Below are positions 1-37,100 of a stretch of 64,000 nucleotides of DNA, piece by piece. The notes under the pieces were generated by a model. That model ran no database searches. It was not told where the DNA came from and saw only the letters and a list, made by a program, of their open reading frames with translations. Source of the DNA: Odobenus rosmarus divergens (taxonomy: Eukaryota > Chordata > Mammalia > Carnivora > Odobenidae). Position numbers and translations under genes: made by a program. The stretch's first letter is position 1; each line of letters starts with the position of its first letter. The stretch covers positions 1,384,471-1,448,470 of the forward strand of contig NW_004450459.1 of the NCBI RefSeq assembly GCF_000321225.1, read 5' to 3'.

Positions 1-529
1 ACTCGACCCATCATTCAATCCTCAAGTAGCAGAGAAAAATCAGAAATTCTTTAAACACCTACACACCAGAGCTGGCAGCTCCTTTCAGCTGGGTCCCCAC
101 AGCTCACTGAGGATGGAACAAAGGATATCAAATTCTTCACAAATGACACTGATGTTAAATCAAGACACCAAACACTCGTGTGCGCGCACACGTACCACAC
201 ACACACGCACGCATGCACGCACGTCAGCTTTAAAAAGCAAATTAAAATCCAAAGTGACTTGCTTTCTAATCTATCCACATTTGTCTACCTAAATGACTCA
301 GGGCTAGAGGGGACAGAGACGAGGACAGCGAGGATGGAACAGCGGTCTACAGCACTTGTCCCCACTGATCCCCTTCAACTGGCCGACAGTGACAAAGTGG
401 GGACAAGGGGTCTGGCCCCCACAAACTTAGTGCTTGTTCTAGAAACGTGGCTGCCTTTTTATCTGTCAAGCTCTCCATCAGGGCTGGTTTAACAGACACT
501 GTATCTGCAGGGACACCTCCCCTGATCCG

Positions 530-720
530 ACTCTACCGCTAACCAGCTACGTCATCTCAGGCAAGTTTCTGAACCTCTCTGTACCTTCCTTTCTTTGCTT
601 ACATGTAAGGATACTAGACCTAACTTCACAGGATCAGTTTGAGAATTCAGTGAGCTGAACTCTGTAATATCCTTAAAACAGGGCCTGGTCTATAGTCAAA
701 ACAATAAATATGAGCTGCTG
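530..720 (+). repeat. MIR SINE relic
   Basis: Matches the MIR core pattern: CATCTCAGGCAAGTTTCT, then CCTCTCTGTACC, then ATGTAAGGAT, ending near AACAATAAATATGAG. Ancient mammalian SINE, diverged. Confidence 0.65.
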
Positions 721-846
721 TTTTTTATTATTATTATAACTATACAGATGTTAGCTATTATTATTATTTATAAGAATGGGACATAGCAGTGATAAATAGA
801 ACGGCTCTAATTTTATATATATGAATATATATGTGTGTGTGAGAAG

Positions 847-848
<2 letters not shown>

Positions 849-877
<29 letters not shown>
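849..877. repeat. (CA)n microsatellite
   Basis: An uninterrupted CA run of about 13 units, preceded by a TG/TATG-rich stretch. Likely length-polymorphic. Confidence 0.9.
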
Positions 878-884
878 CATTTCA

Positions 885-16660
<15,776 letters not shown>

Positions 16661-16720
16661 TTAAAAGGAGGCGGTTTCCGGCCCGGAGAGGCGGATTGTT
16701 GGGAGGCAAACCTCACAGTG

Positions 16721-17280
16721 TGTGAGGCCTGAGGCTCAGCTTCTTTTTCGGTGGTGGGGCTGAGGGAGGTTAGGGATCGGGGCTGCGTCACTTTAAGAAA
16801 AAGATTTCAGGATTCTAAATGCAAAATCGGAACGTCCCTGGACCTGGCCCCGAAGCTTGGGACTCGCTGTATATCCTCCTTGGGGGGCTGCAGTGGGCTC
16901 TCCCGGTTTGCGCCCTGCTTTGAGGAGCTCGCAGGGATGTCCGGGGACCCCCCCCCCCTTCCCTGCTGCCGGTGGTTTCCATTTTCTCTAGGCTTTGGTC
17001 GCGAGATGAAGGCTGGGCCCGCGGATCTGAGCAGGGCCTGTTAGGTGTAACGAGGGCTTTCTGTGGGATCCAATTAAATGCTGTTACTGTACACCTGTCT
17101 TGTTAGTCGTAATTGCGTTTGCCTGGGATGCACCACCTTAGGTGGGGATCAGACAGCGACGGTAGATGTGTCGCCTAGGGGTTTGTTAGCCACTTACAGA
17201 AATGACTCCCTGTGCTTTCTCTGTGTTGTGGAAGATTGCACAGTGCCGTTCACACAAAGGGACGTTATTAAAAACTTTTT
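16721..17280. other. PRKRA-PJVK spacer, shore of the CpG island
   Basis: GC content falls through this stretch. A PJVK 5' non-coding exon is expected near here from the human layout, but I cannot define its limits by eye. Confidence 0.4.
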
Positions 17281-17283
17281 TGG

Positions 17284-17472
17284 GGGTCAGCTGGGTGGCT
17301 CAGTCGTTAAGCGTCCGCCTTCGGCTCAGGTCATGATCTCAAGGTGCTGGGATCGAGCCCCGCATCGGGCTCCCTGCTCAGCAGGAAGCCTGCTTCTCCC
17401 TCTCCCACTACCCCTGCTTGTGTTCCCTCTCTCGCTGTGTCTCTGTCAAATAGATAAAATCTTAAAAAAAAA
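17284..17472 (+). mobile_element. CanSINE
   Basis: Plus copy with a slightly altered head (GTCAGCTGGGTGGCTCAGTC) and an AAATCTTAAAAAAA tail. Flanked by AAAACTTTTT-type sequence on both sides. Confidence 0.93.
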
Positions 17473-17479
17473 AACTTTT

Positions 17480-24803
<7,324 letters not shown>

Positions 24804-26732
24804 AATGGAAAGTGAATGTAGTGTTTTGGGTGCAACTGTGCCACACACCGTTCCAAAATCATCTCGGTATGCTTTGATAAATTATGGCAAATTAAAGAGG
24901 GCGAAGAAAGAGAAATTAACCTGTCTGGGCATCATTTTCTTCATTTATAAACGTGGAGATGATAATAGTGTCTGCCCTATAAATTATCATAAAGATTAAT
25001 ATTACTTATGTGAAAAAAGATTTAAATGCAAAATTCAAGATATAGATGTTCCTTCATGAAATCTTCCAGTTACTTTAGAATTATATTTGGGATTCAGCTG
25101 TCATTTTAGATAACTTTACATAGTGATTTTGCTAAATATCAATTTTATCTTTAATTGAATTTTAATATTTAAGAAAGACAAGAGATTCAGAGTGGTGACT
25201 TTATGGTGCTTTAACCATTGCCCTAGGTCCGGTAAAATGAGAAAAATGTGTTAATAATTTAATATAATCCTAAATGTTTAATTGTGGTATCAGATGAAAG
25301 GCACACTGAGCTCAGTGTGGGGTTTTATGGACACAGTTCACAGGGTGACTGACCGCAGTATATGCCATTGTGTGATGTACACACGCTCACTCGTTTTGTC
25401 TTTACAAAAACTCATTACTCTCATTTTAAAGTTAAGGCAGCTAGGACACCTTTATTCTTTCCCCTTTGAAAATGTTTAAAATATTTAACATATTCAGTTC
25501 TGAGAGATCTTTTTCATCTATTCTATAAGACATCTGAAATTTTGCATACACAAACAACCTAAATTATTAATTTATTATATGCCCTTATTAAAATAATTGC
25601 AAAAGTAATGAAAATTCTAGAACTCAAAATGTAGTGACAGCACTCCCTACTGGGCATATGCCTATGAAAGCATAAAGCAATTGTGTAACTACAAAATACC
25701 TGATTAATTATGTAGAATGATTAAAATTTTATTTATTTAAATGTGGTTAGTTTTAGAATCAATCTCCATTTTACATCATCTATAATTTTTAAAAACATAA
25801 GTTTAAAAGCACTTGGAAAACAACGGGACAGAAAGGATAGAATTATGAACAGAATGTATTATGGAATGATTTCCATGTATATCTTCTTCCACTGTATTTG
25901 TGTTTTGAGCAGAATATATGAGTCAAATGCAAATATGAGTATACTGATTGCAAAATGCTCTAGTGGCTTTTTTTTTTATATAGAAAATGGGGGCAGTTTC
26001 CAAACCAAAACATAATATTGAGTCACCAACTTCGTTCATTTCAACAGAGCAGGTTTTCCTGAGGGAAGTCGAGGAACGAGAATTGGCAATTGAGCAAGTG
26101 AGGAGTTACAAAATTAGGTACAGGCATGAAGCAGTCTTGGGAGGAAAGGAAAGATAGCAAGGGTTTTGGTTTTATGAAGTGTCAAACTCTGTGCTATGCA
26201 TATGTGATATCCATTAATCTGGTGTTTTTTGCATTACCCCTGAACTTTTAGATAATAGGATTTCTGGCAGTGTATCTAAAGAGGTTAAAAGATGAACACT
26301 GAACAATGGTTTGGAAAGAGCAAGTTTCAGAAAATGGAAAAAGCTTTGGTTCGAACTCACTTGTTTGGAGCAGAGCTATTTAATCCTGACCATACCTTTC
26401 TACATATGCAGTGGGCAAAACCTTACGTGGTCCAATAAATAACGTGCAATTTCTTTGACACCAGGGTGATCTTCTACAGCATCTCTTACCTCCTATTCTC
26501 AACAAGTTGGATGTCATGGTTTGACCATGACACAAAACTGTCATTGCAGTGTATATCCCCATTTGTATCCTCATTTGATATCCTCACGTGTAAAATAAAT
26601 TCTACGCATTTTCAAAAATTTGATGGGGTAGCAGTTTGTAATGCTCATTTATGATCAAGAACAAGAATATCGTAAAATGAAGTGACATAGGATAGAGGTA
26701 CATAGAGAAAGGGAACTGGAAACTAAGAAATA
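24804..26732. other. PJVK 3' UTR and PJVK-FKBP7 convergent spacer
   Basis: Includes the PJVK 3' UTR, whose end is not defined. ATTAAA at 24891-24896 and 25587-25592 are possible poly(A) signals, both non-canonical. A MIR relic lies at 24895-25020. From 25020 to 26730 I recognise nothing else. Confidence 0.45.
24895..25020 (+). repeat. MIR relic in the PJVK 3' flank
   Basis: TAACCTGTCTGGGCATCATT, TTCTTCATTTATAAACGTGG and AGATGATAATAGTGTCTGCC follow the MIR core order. Confidence 0.7.
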
Positions 26733-26746
26733 CCATGGCATTAATT

Positions 26747-26950
26747 AATTAATTAATTAATTAATTTTTTAAAAGATTTTATTTATGTGAGAGAGAGAGA
26801 ATGAGAGAGAGCACGAGAGGGAAGAGGGTCAGAGGGAGAAGCAGACTCCCTGCTGAGCAGGGAGCCCGATGCAGGACTCGATCCAGGGACTCCAGGATCA
26901 TGACCTAAGCCGAAGGCAGTCGCTTAACCAACTGAGCCACCCAGGTGCCC
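26747..26950 (-). mobile_element. CanSINE with TSD
   Basis: Minus copy whose tail side holds an (ATTA)n expansion. CCATGGCATTAATT is duplicated at 26733-26746 and 26951-26964. Confidence 0.95.
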
Positions 26951-27145
26951 CCATGGCATTAATTTAAAATGATCAAGACAAAAAGTTAGGGATGGTAGAT
27001 CTAAAGGCCTACAAGAAGGAAGAGGAAGTAGCCCATCTATAATGATGTCTAAAGGAGTACATACTCAGAGCAATATGATTTTATCATGTCTAAGAGGCAC
27101 AAAGTCTTCGGTCTGATCAATTATCTTTAAACATTCTCCGTTGGA

Positions 27146-27336
27146 GGGACACCTGGGTGGCTCAGTTGTTAAGTGTCTGCCTTCGGCTCAGGTCATGATC
27201 CCAGGGTCCTAGGATCAAGCCCTGCATCAGGCTCCCTGCTCAGCAGGGAGCCTGCTTCTCCCTCTCCCTCTGCCCCTCCCCCAGCTTGTGCTCTCTTCCT
27301 CTCAAATAAATAAATAAAATCTTAAAAAAAAAAAAA
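27146..27336 (+). mobile_element. CanSINE with TSD
   Basis: Plus copy with a 16-A tail. AAACATTCTCCGTTGGA and AAACATTCTCCATTGGA flank it. Confidence 0.95.
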
Positions 27337-27814
27337 AAACATTCTCCATTGGAATAATGACCAAAGGCCAGAGCTTGCACCAAAAAGTACAGAGACTGTG
27401 TTAAGGCTCTCTGTGGGACAGAGCTATACAACTAGTATTTTCCTATATGCATACGAAAGGAAGATTTGTTTAGCCCTCTGATTTTTATATCCCTCTATTT
27501 GTAATGCTATGAAATGTATAAATAAATGAAATGTTCATTCCTGGGTCCTAATGAATATTTTCAATATATGGGGCATTTTTACAATCAAAACGTTAAAAAT
27601 TGGATATTTAAATATTTATACATGTTGTTAAGGTTAGAGCTGGGAAGAACTTGTAGATTTTGACATAGGTGTCCTCCTATCTCCTGAAGGGGGAGAACTG
27701 ACCACTGGGACATGGAGGTCTATTTCATGGTGCTGCAATTTGTGTTCACAGGATAAAGCAGTAGGAAACACAATCATACCTTTCCTGAATGTTAAATTTG
27801 CAAAATAACGCACA

Positions 27815-27820
27815 TTTATT
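27815..27820 (-). promoter_or_regulatory. Candidate FKBP7 poly(A) signal
   Basis: AATAAA on the minus strand, about 140 bases past the FKBP7 stop. Position is plausible; use is not shown by the sequence. Confidence 0.4.
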
Positions 27821-27959
27821 ATGTCAAAATTACATATATTGAGGGGATCAAAGTATGTTCTCATGGGAAGAAAACAGAAAATACAAGTTCTAGAAAAGTG
27901 ACTTTGTTTTATATATAAAGTACAGTAAGTAGCTAAGACAATTTAGAAATAAAAATATA

Positions 27960-28121
27960 CTATAGTTCATCATGGTGATATACATTGTATTCCTTGGAAG
28001 AAATGAAGCCATCACCATCATGATCATTCTTCTTAAAAATATCTTCTAAAACTGCATTCTGATATGACTTGTCGCGTGGCTTGTCATCTTTTTCAAATTC
28101 CCTTTTCAGGTAGTGATTTAT
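27960..28121 (-). CDS. FKBP7: FKBP7 exon 4 with stop
   Basis: 162 nt, INHYLKREFEKDDKPRDKS onward to EYNVYHHDEL and TAG. It contains the second EF-hand and the HDEL signal. The acceptor is CCCTCTAG. Confidence 0.97.
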   Translation of the reverse strand: MNHYLKREFEKDDKPRDKSYQNAVLEDIFKKNDHDGDGFISSKEYNVYHHDEL

Positions 28122-31100
28122 CTAGAGGGCCAAAATAATGTCTTTAACAAAAAAGTACCACAGTAAATTTTCAGTAACTTTAAGGAAATGTTTACATAAG
28201 AAAACTCAACTCTAAGGCTACTTATAATAAGTGATATAAAATTTTTAAAAACTGAGGTTTTATTCTTTTAACCTTTGAAGCAATTTTTCTGAAAAGAAAC
28301 ATCTTCAAATTAGCTTCGCCTGAGGTTATAGATGGTTAGTGGTACATACTCAAAGATTAACGTCTGAATTGAATTTTGTTGAAACTGTTTTCCAATAATC
28401 TATACTGTCCACATTATGAAAGGAAAATCAGGAAAATCATTCTTAAAGATTTCTAATAGTGAATAAAACCCAAATTGGCATTTTTATAATCTCTAAAATT
28501 AATGCATATATTGTATTATCAATAAAATTCAACCATAGGTTTTGAAATAAAATTTAATTTTCCTAATTTTTCTATGCTTCTATAATTCTCCTTCAAATCT
28601 ACATAACTATGGCAATCTCTATAATAATAAGACCAAATAAAGAACAGGTATTAAGTATTCTTTCTCTGTGTAATATGACATTTCTACTAACCACATGGAA
28701 CTACTAAGCACTTGACACGTGGCTAGGTCAAACAGAGATATGCTACTCTAAGGGTTAAACACACAACAAATTTTGAAGACAATAAAAAATAATTGATAAT
28801 TTTTACAGTGATTTCATGTTGAAAGGGAACTATCTTAGATATATTTAGTTAGACAAAACAGTATTAAAATTCATTTCACCTGTTTCTTTTTGCTTTTTAA
28901 GATGTGGCTACTAAAATTTTTAAATTATATATGTGACTCAATTCTATTTCCATTGGAAAGTACTAATACATATAATAACTAAAGAAAGCAATGTGTAATA
29001 ATCTGGAAATACTGTTCAGCAAGGCTGAGTATTTTAAAGGCAAGAGTATTTTTGAAAGCTAAAGTTGAACTCTGAGAAGTTTTTAGCAGTATGTATCCCA
29101 ACTCAGTCCATCGTGAGTAGACTTTATTTTAGAATGATCAGTGGATCTTAAGGATAGATCAACTATTCTCAAGTGAGACTTCAGTCCTATTGAGGGAGAT
29201 ACATATTTTCTTCCAGTTGAGCCTCAGCAATCCTATGTAGGTGAAAAGAATTTTAAAGAACCTCAAATATTCCTCAGTTTCTAAGTAAACAGATTTTCAT
29301 AACCAATATTACTGACTCTCAGGACGTACTTTTCTAGTACACTGTAGTAGAGAGGTACAAAAAGGCAGCGGGTAAGAACATAACCTTAATTTTGCTGGCA
29401 ATGAGTTCCACACTATTTCCACTTCATAATTTAAGAAAAATACTGTGTTCCTCTTCTCTCTCACCTTATACTAAAGAAATAAGTGACTCAATCTTTCTGA
29501 TGATGAAGGGAGGTAGTTTTAGTTCATGTTTCAAATCTAGGCTTTGTCATGTACTTGCTGTGTGATCTTAGACAAATAATTTAACCTCTCTGGACCTCAA
29601 TTTTGTCATCTGTAAAAGGAGGGAAACAGTATCTCTTTGGTAGTATTGATGGGGGGATTAGAGTAATGTTTATGGATGTCAATGAAAGACAGTTATTATC
29701 ATTCATGCATGTGAAAGTCACGCTTACCATCTAGTGATAATGCAGGTGATACCTGAGAGACATCTGGACAGACTGTTGCTAAGCAGGTCACTGAATTCTG
29801 GACTTTCTCTACCTTTATTTTCCAGAAAGAACTAAAGATCCCACAAGACCTACTGAAGAGTCTTCATACTGCAGAATGTGCCTCTTTGTGTTCATTTGGT
29901 AACGAATAGTCTGTATGTACAGGCTGAGCTCTCGGGTGCTGTGTGAATTCATCTGCTGCTGTTTACTCTAAAACTCATGAGGAGTCAACGCAAAGTATGT
30001 ACTGGCATGGATTTGCCACCCCTCTGATTGTCCTTCTTCTTAAGGAACAGGGGATCGTTTCATTCACATATCCCTCTTCCACGGCTGAGCAACAAAGGAG
30101 CTTCAGGGGAAAGTCCTTACTAATATCCTGGAGGAGGAAGTAGAATCAGGGTGGGGGAAGGACTGGAGAGGGAGAGGAAAAAGAAACAGAGAAAGAGGGC
30201 TTACTTGTCTCTTGAAATCAATGACTCAAGTACCTTCTGTTCCTTAGGTGGTAGAGTCATGCATGTTAAACTGTCTCCAAACAAGAGGGGAGACAACTTG
30301 GTTATTCAATGTAAGCAAAAAGGGTATAGTAGGTGGGACTAAGTAAGGCACCAGCCTTCAACAGTACAAACATTAGCCCTGAAACATCTATGCTGGAAAC
30401 TCCCCCGAAAGAGGCAGGGTAGGCCATGGTTAAGAGCAAAGTAGCAGGGGTGCCTGGGTAGTGCAGTCGGTTAAGCAGCCAACTCTTGGTTTTAGCTCAG
30501 GTCTGGTCTCAGGGTTGTGAGATCGAACCCTGTGTCAGGCTCCTTGCTCGGCACAGAGTCTGCTTGAGTTCCTCTCTCCCTCTGCCCCTCCTCTCTCTAA
30601 AATAAATAAATAAATCTTAAAAAAAAAAAGAAAGAAAGAAAGAGCAAAGTAGCAGAGCCAGACTGCTGGGTTGCAGTCTGATTTTGCCACTTAGAGTGGT
30701 GTGACCTTACACCAGTTACTTAGTCTGGGCATCATTTCCCCCTTCTATAACATAGAGATAATGATGAGTGTCTATCTCATAAACTGTCACAAAGATTAAG
30801 TTAGTTCACATACTAATGTGCTTATAGTAGTACTTGGTACTGAGAAAGTACAAAAGAAAATGACTATTATTGTTCTGACATCTTTATTAATCCCTCAATT
30901 CATATATAAGAAAAACTGGAGGGACGCCTGGGTGGCTCAGTCGGTTAAGCATCTGCCTTGGGCTCAGGTTATGATCCCAGGGTCCTGGGATTGAGTCCCA
31001 CATTGGGCTCTCTGCTCAGCGGGGAGTCTGCTTATTCCTCTGCCTGCCGCTCCCCCTGCTTGTGCTCGCTCTCTCTGACAAATAAATGAATATAATCAAA

Positions 31101-34100
31101 GATTGTATTTATTTATTTTGACAGAGACACACACCATGAGAGAGGGAACACAAGCAAGGAGAGTGGGAAAGGGAGAAGCAGGCTTTCCGCCAAGCAGGGA
31201 GCCCTATGTGGAGCTCGATCCCAGGACTCCGGGATCATGACCTGAGCCGAAGGCAGGCGCTTAATGACTGAGCCACCCAGGCGCCCCTAAATGAATACAA
31301 TCTTAAAAAAAAAAAAAAAAGACTAACTGGAACGCAGAAGCTAGTTCGTGAACTCCTGGCTCCTGCTTACAACTTTCTAGTGCACACAATTCAAATTCTT
31401 GCTAGCTCTTTTCCTAATCTCATGTAATCCCCACAACCCTGTGAGGTAGAAATTATTTGCACTGTTACAAATTCCTATGGTGCTGCTTGAAAAAGCTCTG
31501 TTCTTGTAGCCTAGAAGGTGGAAATGCCCTGTAGAGATTAGCTTGGTATTTTATTTTATTTATTTATTTATTTATTTATTTGACAGGGAGAGAGAGAGAG
31601 AGAGAGACAGCGAGAGAGGGAACACAAGCAGGGGGAGTGGGAGAAGGAGAAACAGACTCCATGCTGAGCAGGGAGCCCGATGCAGGGCTCGATCCCAGGG
31701 CCTTGGGATCATGACCTGAGCCAAAGGCAGACGCTTAACGACTGAGCCACCCAGGCACCCCTAGCTTGGTATTTTAATGACTCTCTGGCAGGGAGAAAGG
31801 CAACTGAACAGGATGACTCATTACAAGTTTTATATTGAAAAAGCACATTTTCTTCTTGGAGCTTAGATTTTTTAGTAACCAGCTCTATAAAAGCAAAGTA
31901 ATCAGCCATGCTCAGCAGAACTAAAAAATAACAGATGTAACAGAGATGTATTTAAATTGTGATGAAAAAATTAGACTGTACACATGGAATTTGTTTGAAT
32001 TACCTCTGTTTTAGAGAGTTGCTTGTCATTGTCCGTGTCTATCTGTTTAAATGTTTCAATGCTTCGTGGTCCTTTCGTCACAGCATAAAGTTCAATCTCA
32101 AAAATCAGTGTTGCGTGAGGTGGAATCTTGCCTTCTGCTAAAGGTATAATTTTTAACAGTTTAACTTACATGAAGATAATGTTCAAATATTTATTCACAA
32201 ACAGCCATTATAACATTATGATTATATTATTTCATATTTATAAAAACTGCTTACCAAACACTTTTAAGAAATTTTTTTCCCATGTTTTTAAACCAAATCA
32301 GTTTTAAGGACCTCGTGGGCCATTATTTCCTGGTTTAATTAAAATAAATACAACTCATGAAATTTTTATTAATATGCCCCATTATTATACAGAAGAGAGC
32401 TAGTGCAGAGAAGAAATGCAGGGGCAGAAAAATTTCAAAGTGTATATCAGTAATCTTTTAAAAAATGATATTGTATAGTTATCTGGAAGCATGAATAAAA
32501 CATGTTTCAATATGTCTTTCGAATCCTTTGTAGACAGTAAAAAATAAGTGCAATGACAGAATAACAGTAACAATTTTATAAAATCTCTAATCACAATAAA
32601 AAGTTTAAGTATTAAGTTGAACAGTCCTCTTGAATAAAGTTAACCTATTCACTCATCTGTGACATCATGTCACAGATGATCTTAGCAAGCTCTCGGCTAT
32701 TTCAGATGACCATTTCATAAAAATAACCTGTAGAAATGATGTGCTAAGAGGCAGGGGTTAGTCTGTGTCACCAATATTGCCCAGAGTCTCCCAGAGTCTT
32801 GTCCATTATAGGCACTCAAATATTTGTTGAATGAATGCCCCTATGGCTTATTTTTAAAATGGCTGCTTGTTCTCTGAAGGAAACAGTAATTTCTTTAATG
32901 AAAGTCGAGAATTCTTGCTAAAGTTTTTATATAACCCAAAGAGAAAAGAGCTTGAAAGTTATAGCCAAAAGGAGAACTGGATCAGTCATCTCCAAAGCCA
33001 GGACATAGAAAAATCTACTCATGCATCCTATGACTAACAAAGTTCCAAGCTATGTCACCACCTATTACCTGACTTTAGAATAAAAAAAGGTGGAGATGAA
33101 TTCAACGAATTTTTACAAAATCCATTCCTATTCTGTCCAGTTACAATCTCCTTACGACAGGGAAATAACTAATGATAATAAAGACAACCTCAAAACACAA
33201 ATTCAAATTTCTTAAGAAAAAATATTACACGTACATATGAAGTTTCTGAATAATGGTACTGTAAATACAGGAAATATTGCCAATTAGGTTTTGTCTTACA
33301 AAGAAATTAGAGCATAAAAAGGAGAAAAAGGTGAATTTGCTATAGAATTACTTGTATTTAGAGAAGCAGATCAAAGACATAGGAGTTAATGTAAAGAATC
33401 TATACATACCACGTGTACTGTTAATTAAAGCACTAAAAAGTCACATGCATTTCAAGTCATGCAGGGTGCTCTGTCATATGAAGCAAGGATACTGCACAGA
33501 GGAAAGCCTTCTTCAAGTACTGCCTAAAATAAAGTTATAGCTCATGTTAGGTCTCAATAACAACTTATTTAAAGAAGCTTATTTGACAAGAAGTGGTTTG
33601 TAAGCATTATGTATGGTCTCCACTGCAATTTTTACATAATCTAATCCTACCTATTGTAATGCAGGTAAACCAGCAATTAAGTATGTTCCAAAGAACATAC
33701 TTTTGTTGGGCCACAGTTTCCTTATGTGTAAAACAAAAGTGCTGGCGGTGTTACTAATGAGATTCATCATTTTTATGTTTATTGGGGACACCTCAAACTG
33801 AATACGAACTACCTTCTTCAAAGTTAAACTTGCACCTCTCTGCAGCAAGGGTCTGGTTTATTAATAGCTTGGGCAGCCTGGGTAGTCATTCATAGCTAAG
33901 CATAAACTAGTTTACAAAAAGGATCACTAAGTGGTCATTTGCTATAGGGAAAGGGGGCCCGATAGAATGGATGAGCACATAGTGATGAGGGATGTGGTTA
34001 AAATTAGATTAAAAAGTCTAAAAGGCAAACTTTGCCTGTATCATCTTGCCTGGAATCGGCCTCAACTCATGACAATATTTTTGGGCAAGTATTGCATTCA

Positions 34101-37100
34101 ATTTAATTTATCTTCAATTTTTTTTCTCTCTCTCTCTCCCAGATTCCTCTACAACCAAAAATAGGATATACAAATTGTGGTTCCATGGAAGCTATTTTGA
34201 TGGGACCAAATGACTGGCCAAAAGCATTGAGAATGAAGCTGTAGTTACCTGGAACTGTCTCTTTAGGAGTTTTCAGTCTGATTGGGTCTGCCTTGTGCCG
34301 CTAATCTCCCTGCAATCCAGTCTGGGGCAGGGGTCCCCTGCGCTTGCTGGAAAGAACAGGTGAGGGGATCGCTACTATTAATGAGTTAACAAAACAGCCT
34401 CAAGAAAGTGTGCCATTCAACGAAATATTTGGGAGTTATGACAGTATCTCATCGTAGAAAACTAATCTTTAATGACTTTAATTATATACTAAATATTTCA
34501 AATAGGTGGAGTTAGCAAGGATTCTAAATATTATGAGGAGGGAATGATTCTTTATAGTCTTCACACAGCAACAGTGAGCAAGGACCTAATTGAGAATGCA
34601 AAGTAAAAGCCCATCCCTCTGCCAGGCTGACCATTTTCCCCCTTTTAAAAACTTTCCCTCTTTATTCAGCTCCATTTTTAATTTTGGCAATTTAAAAAAT
34701 TTTTAACTTTGGAAAAGTTGATACATGCACATGGCAAAAAATTTAAACAGTACAAAATATTAGAGAGTGAGAAGAAATCTCCTCACTCTTGACCCTCAGG
34801 TTTCCTTCTCAGGAACACTTAATGTCATCAGATGACTGCATATCCTTCCACATATAATCTGTGTAGATTCATGATGCACATGTGAAATTCTCCCCCTCAC
34901 ATGTAAGATCTTTGAGGAGAGGAAATGGTTTCTTCTTTGTACATTGGCTTATGCTCAAGGCCTGGAACAGGACCTGGCATTGATGCGCAATAAATACTCC
35001 TTGCATGAATACATTCTATACCACTTTATTTATTTTATTTTTTTAAAGATTTTATTTATTTGAGAGAGAGAGAGAGAAAGAGAGAGAATGAGCATGGGCG
35101 GGGGAGGTGGGGAGGGGCAGAGGGGGAGGGAGAAGCAGACTTCCCACTGAGCATGGAGCCCAACGCGGGTTTGATCCCAGGACCCTGGGATCATGACCTG
35201 AGCAGAAGGCAGACACTTAACCGACTGAGCCACCCAAGTGCCCCATCCCACTTTATTTTTAACAAATTAATACATATGGCTCTATAGCATTCTTTTTATT
35301 GGCTGCACCATAATCCATTGTATAGCTATACCATATTTAACTAATTCCCTATTGATGGATACTCAGGTAGTTTCCAGTTTTTTGCTACCAAATAAAAGTC
35401 CGTAATGAATATTCTTTTATATGTACCTGTGTGTACATTCCTGTAACTGGAACTACTGGGTCAGAGGATATGTGCTTTTAAATCTTTTTTTTTTTTTAAA
35501 GATTTATTTATTTGACAGAGAGAGACACAGCGAGAGAGGGATCACAAGCAGGGGGAGTGGGAGAGGGAGAAGCAGGCTTCCCACTGAGCAGGAAGCCTGA
35601 TGCGGGGCTCGATCCCAGGACCCTCGGATCATGACATGAGCCTAAGTTGGAGGCTTAACGACTGAGCCACCCAGGCGCCCCTGTGCTTTTAAATCTTGAT
35701 AGAAATTGTTACAAAGGTCGAGTGACTTATATTCCCGGCAATAATGCATGAGAACGCTGGTTTTCTATAGCTGTGCTAACTTTTATGCCTTTGACAATCT
35801 GATGAGTGAAAATGGTGTCTCATTTTGTTTTGATTTCCCTTTATTTAATTATTAGTGAAACTAAATATTCCCATAGATTTAGAGGTCATTTGTATTTTTT
35901 TTTGTTAGCGGGCTACTTGCCTATTTCTATGGCTAGGTCATTTTTATTACTGGTTAGTGAGTCTTCACAGTAGTTGCAAAAATTTTCCCCATTTATCTGC
36001 TTTACCTAGGTTCTCAGATCTTACAGTAGGATTTTAAAAATAGGTAAGATATTGAAAGAAGCAGTTCATTTCTTCCACATTTCAAGGCTGCTCCTGATTT
36101 TGGGGATTAGTGACTGACAGCTTTTTATTTTTATTTTTTTAAAGATTTTATTTATTTCTTTGAGAGAACGAGAATGAGAGAGAGAGAGAGAGCACATGAG
36201 AGGGGGGAGGGTCAGAGGGAGAAGCAGACTCCCCGCCGAGCAGGGAGCCCGATGCGGGACTCGATTCTGGGACTCCGGGATCATGACCTGAGCCGAAGGC
36301 AGACGCTTAACCGACTGAGCCACCCAGGCGCCCTGACAGCTTTTTATATTCAGATCCTCTTTTTACTATGTTCCAGTGCTGTCCTTTTACTCTAAGATCA
36401 TATGTTTCAGTTTCCCAAGTCTTATGAATTTGACTTTTGTACTCCTTACCTAAGGTATATACTATAGACATTTATGTAATAATTAATAAAATAATACATA
36501 CTAAAACAAAAAAAATGACTAAGGTAGAGCTTATAGAATATACAGGATCTTTATGAGTACTGCCACTATATGAGGGAAAGAACTCTGGCCAGAGAGCTAT
36601 CTTCCAACGATGTCTTATTTTCTTTATACGTAAAAAGTGGGGACCATGCTGGACTGGACTAGATACAGCTAGTTTATTGGGCCCTATGATTCTGTAACTA
36701 TTTCCTCTGTGGCTTTTTATTTTATTTGGTTGTTTTTAGTGATTCAAAAATTTTTAATTGTGGGAAATACATGTAACATAAAATTTACCACTGTAACCAT
36801 TTTAACTGTACAGTTCACTATATTCACATTGCTGTGCAATCAATCTCCAGAACTATTTCATCTTGGAGAGCTGAAACTCTATACCCATTAAACTACTTCT
36901 CCTATTCCACCCTCTCCCCAGCACCTTGGCAACCACTCTTCTTTGAATTTGACTATTCCACATACCTCATACAAGTGAAATCATACAGTGTGTTTTTTTG
37001 TGATTGGGCACTTAGTCTAATGTACTGTAGGTTCATCCATGTTGTAGCATGTAGAATAATTTCCTTCCTTTTTAAGGCTGAATAATATTCTATTTTATGT

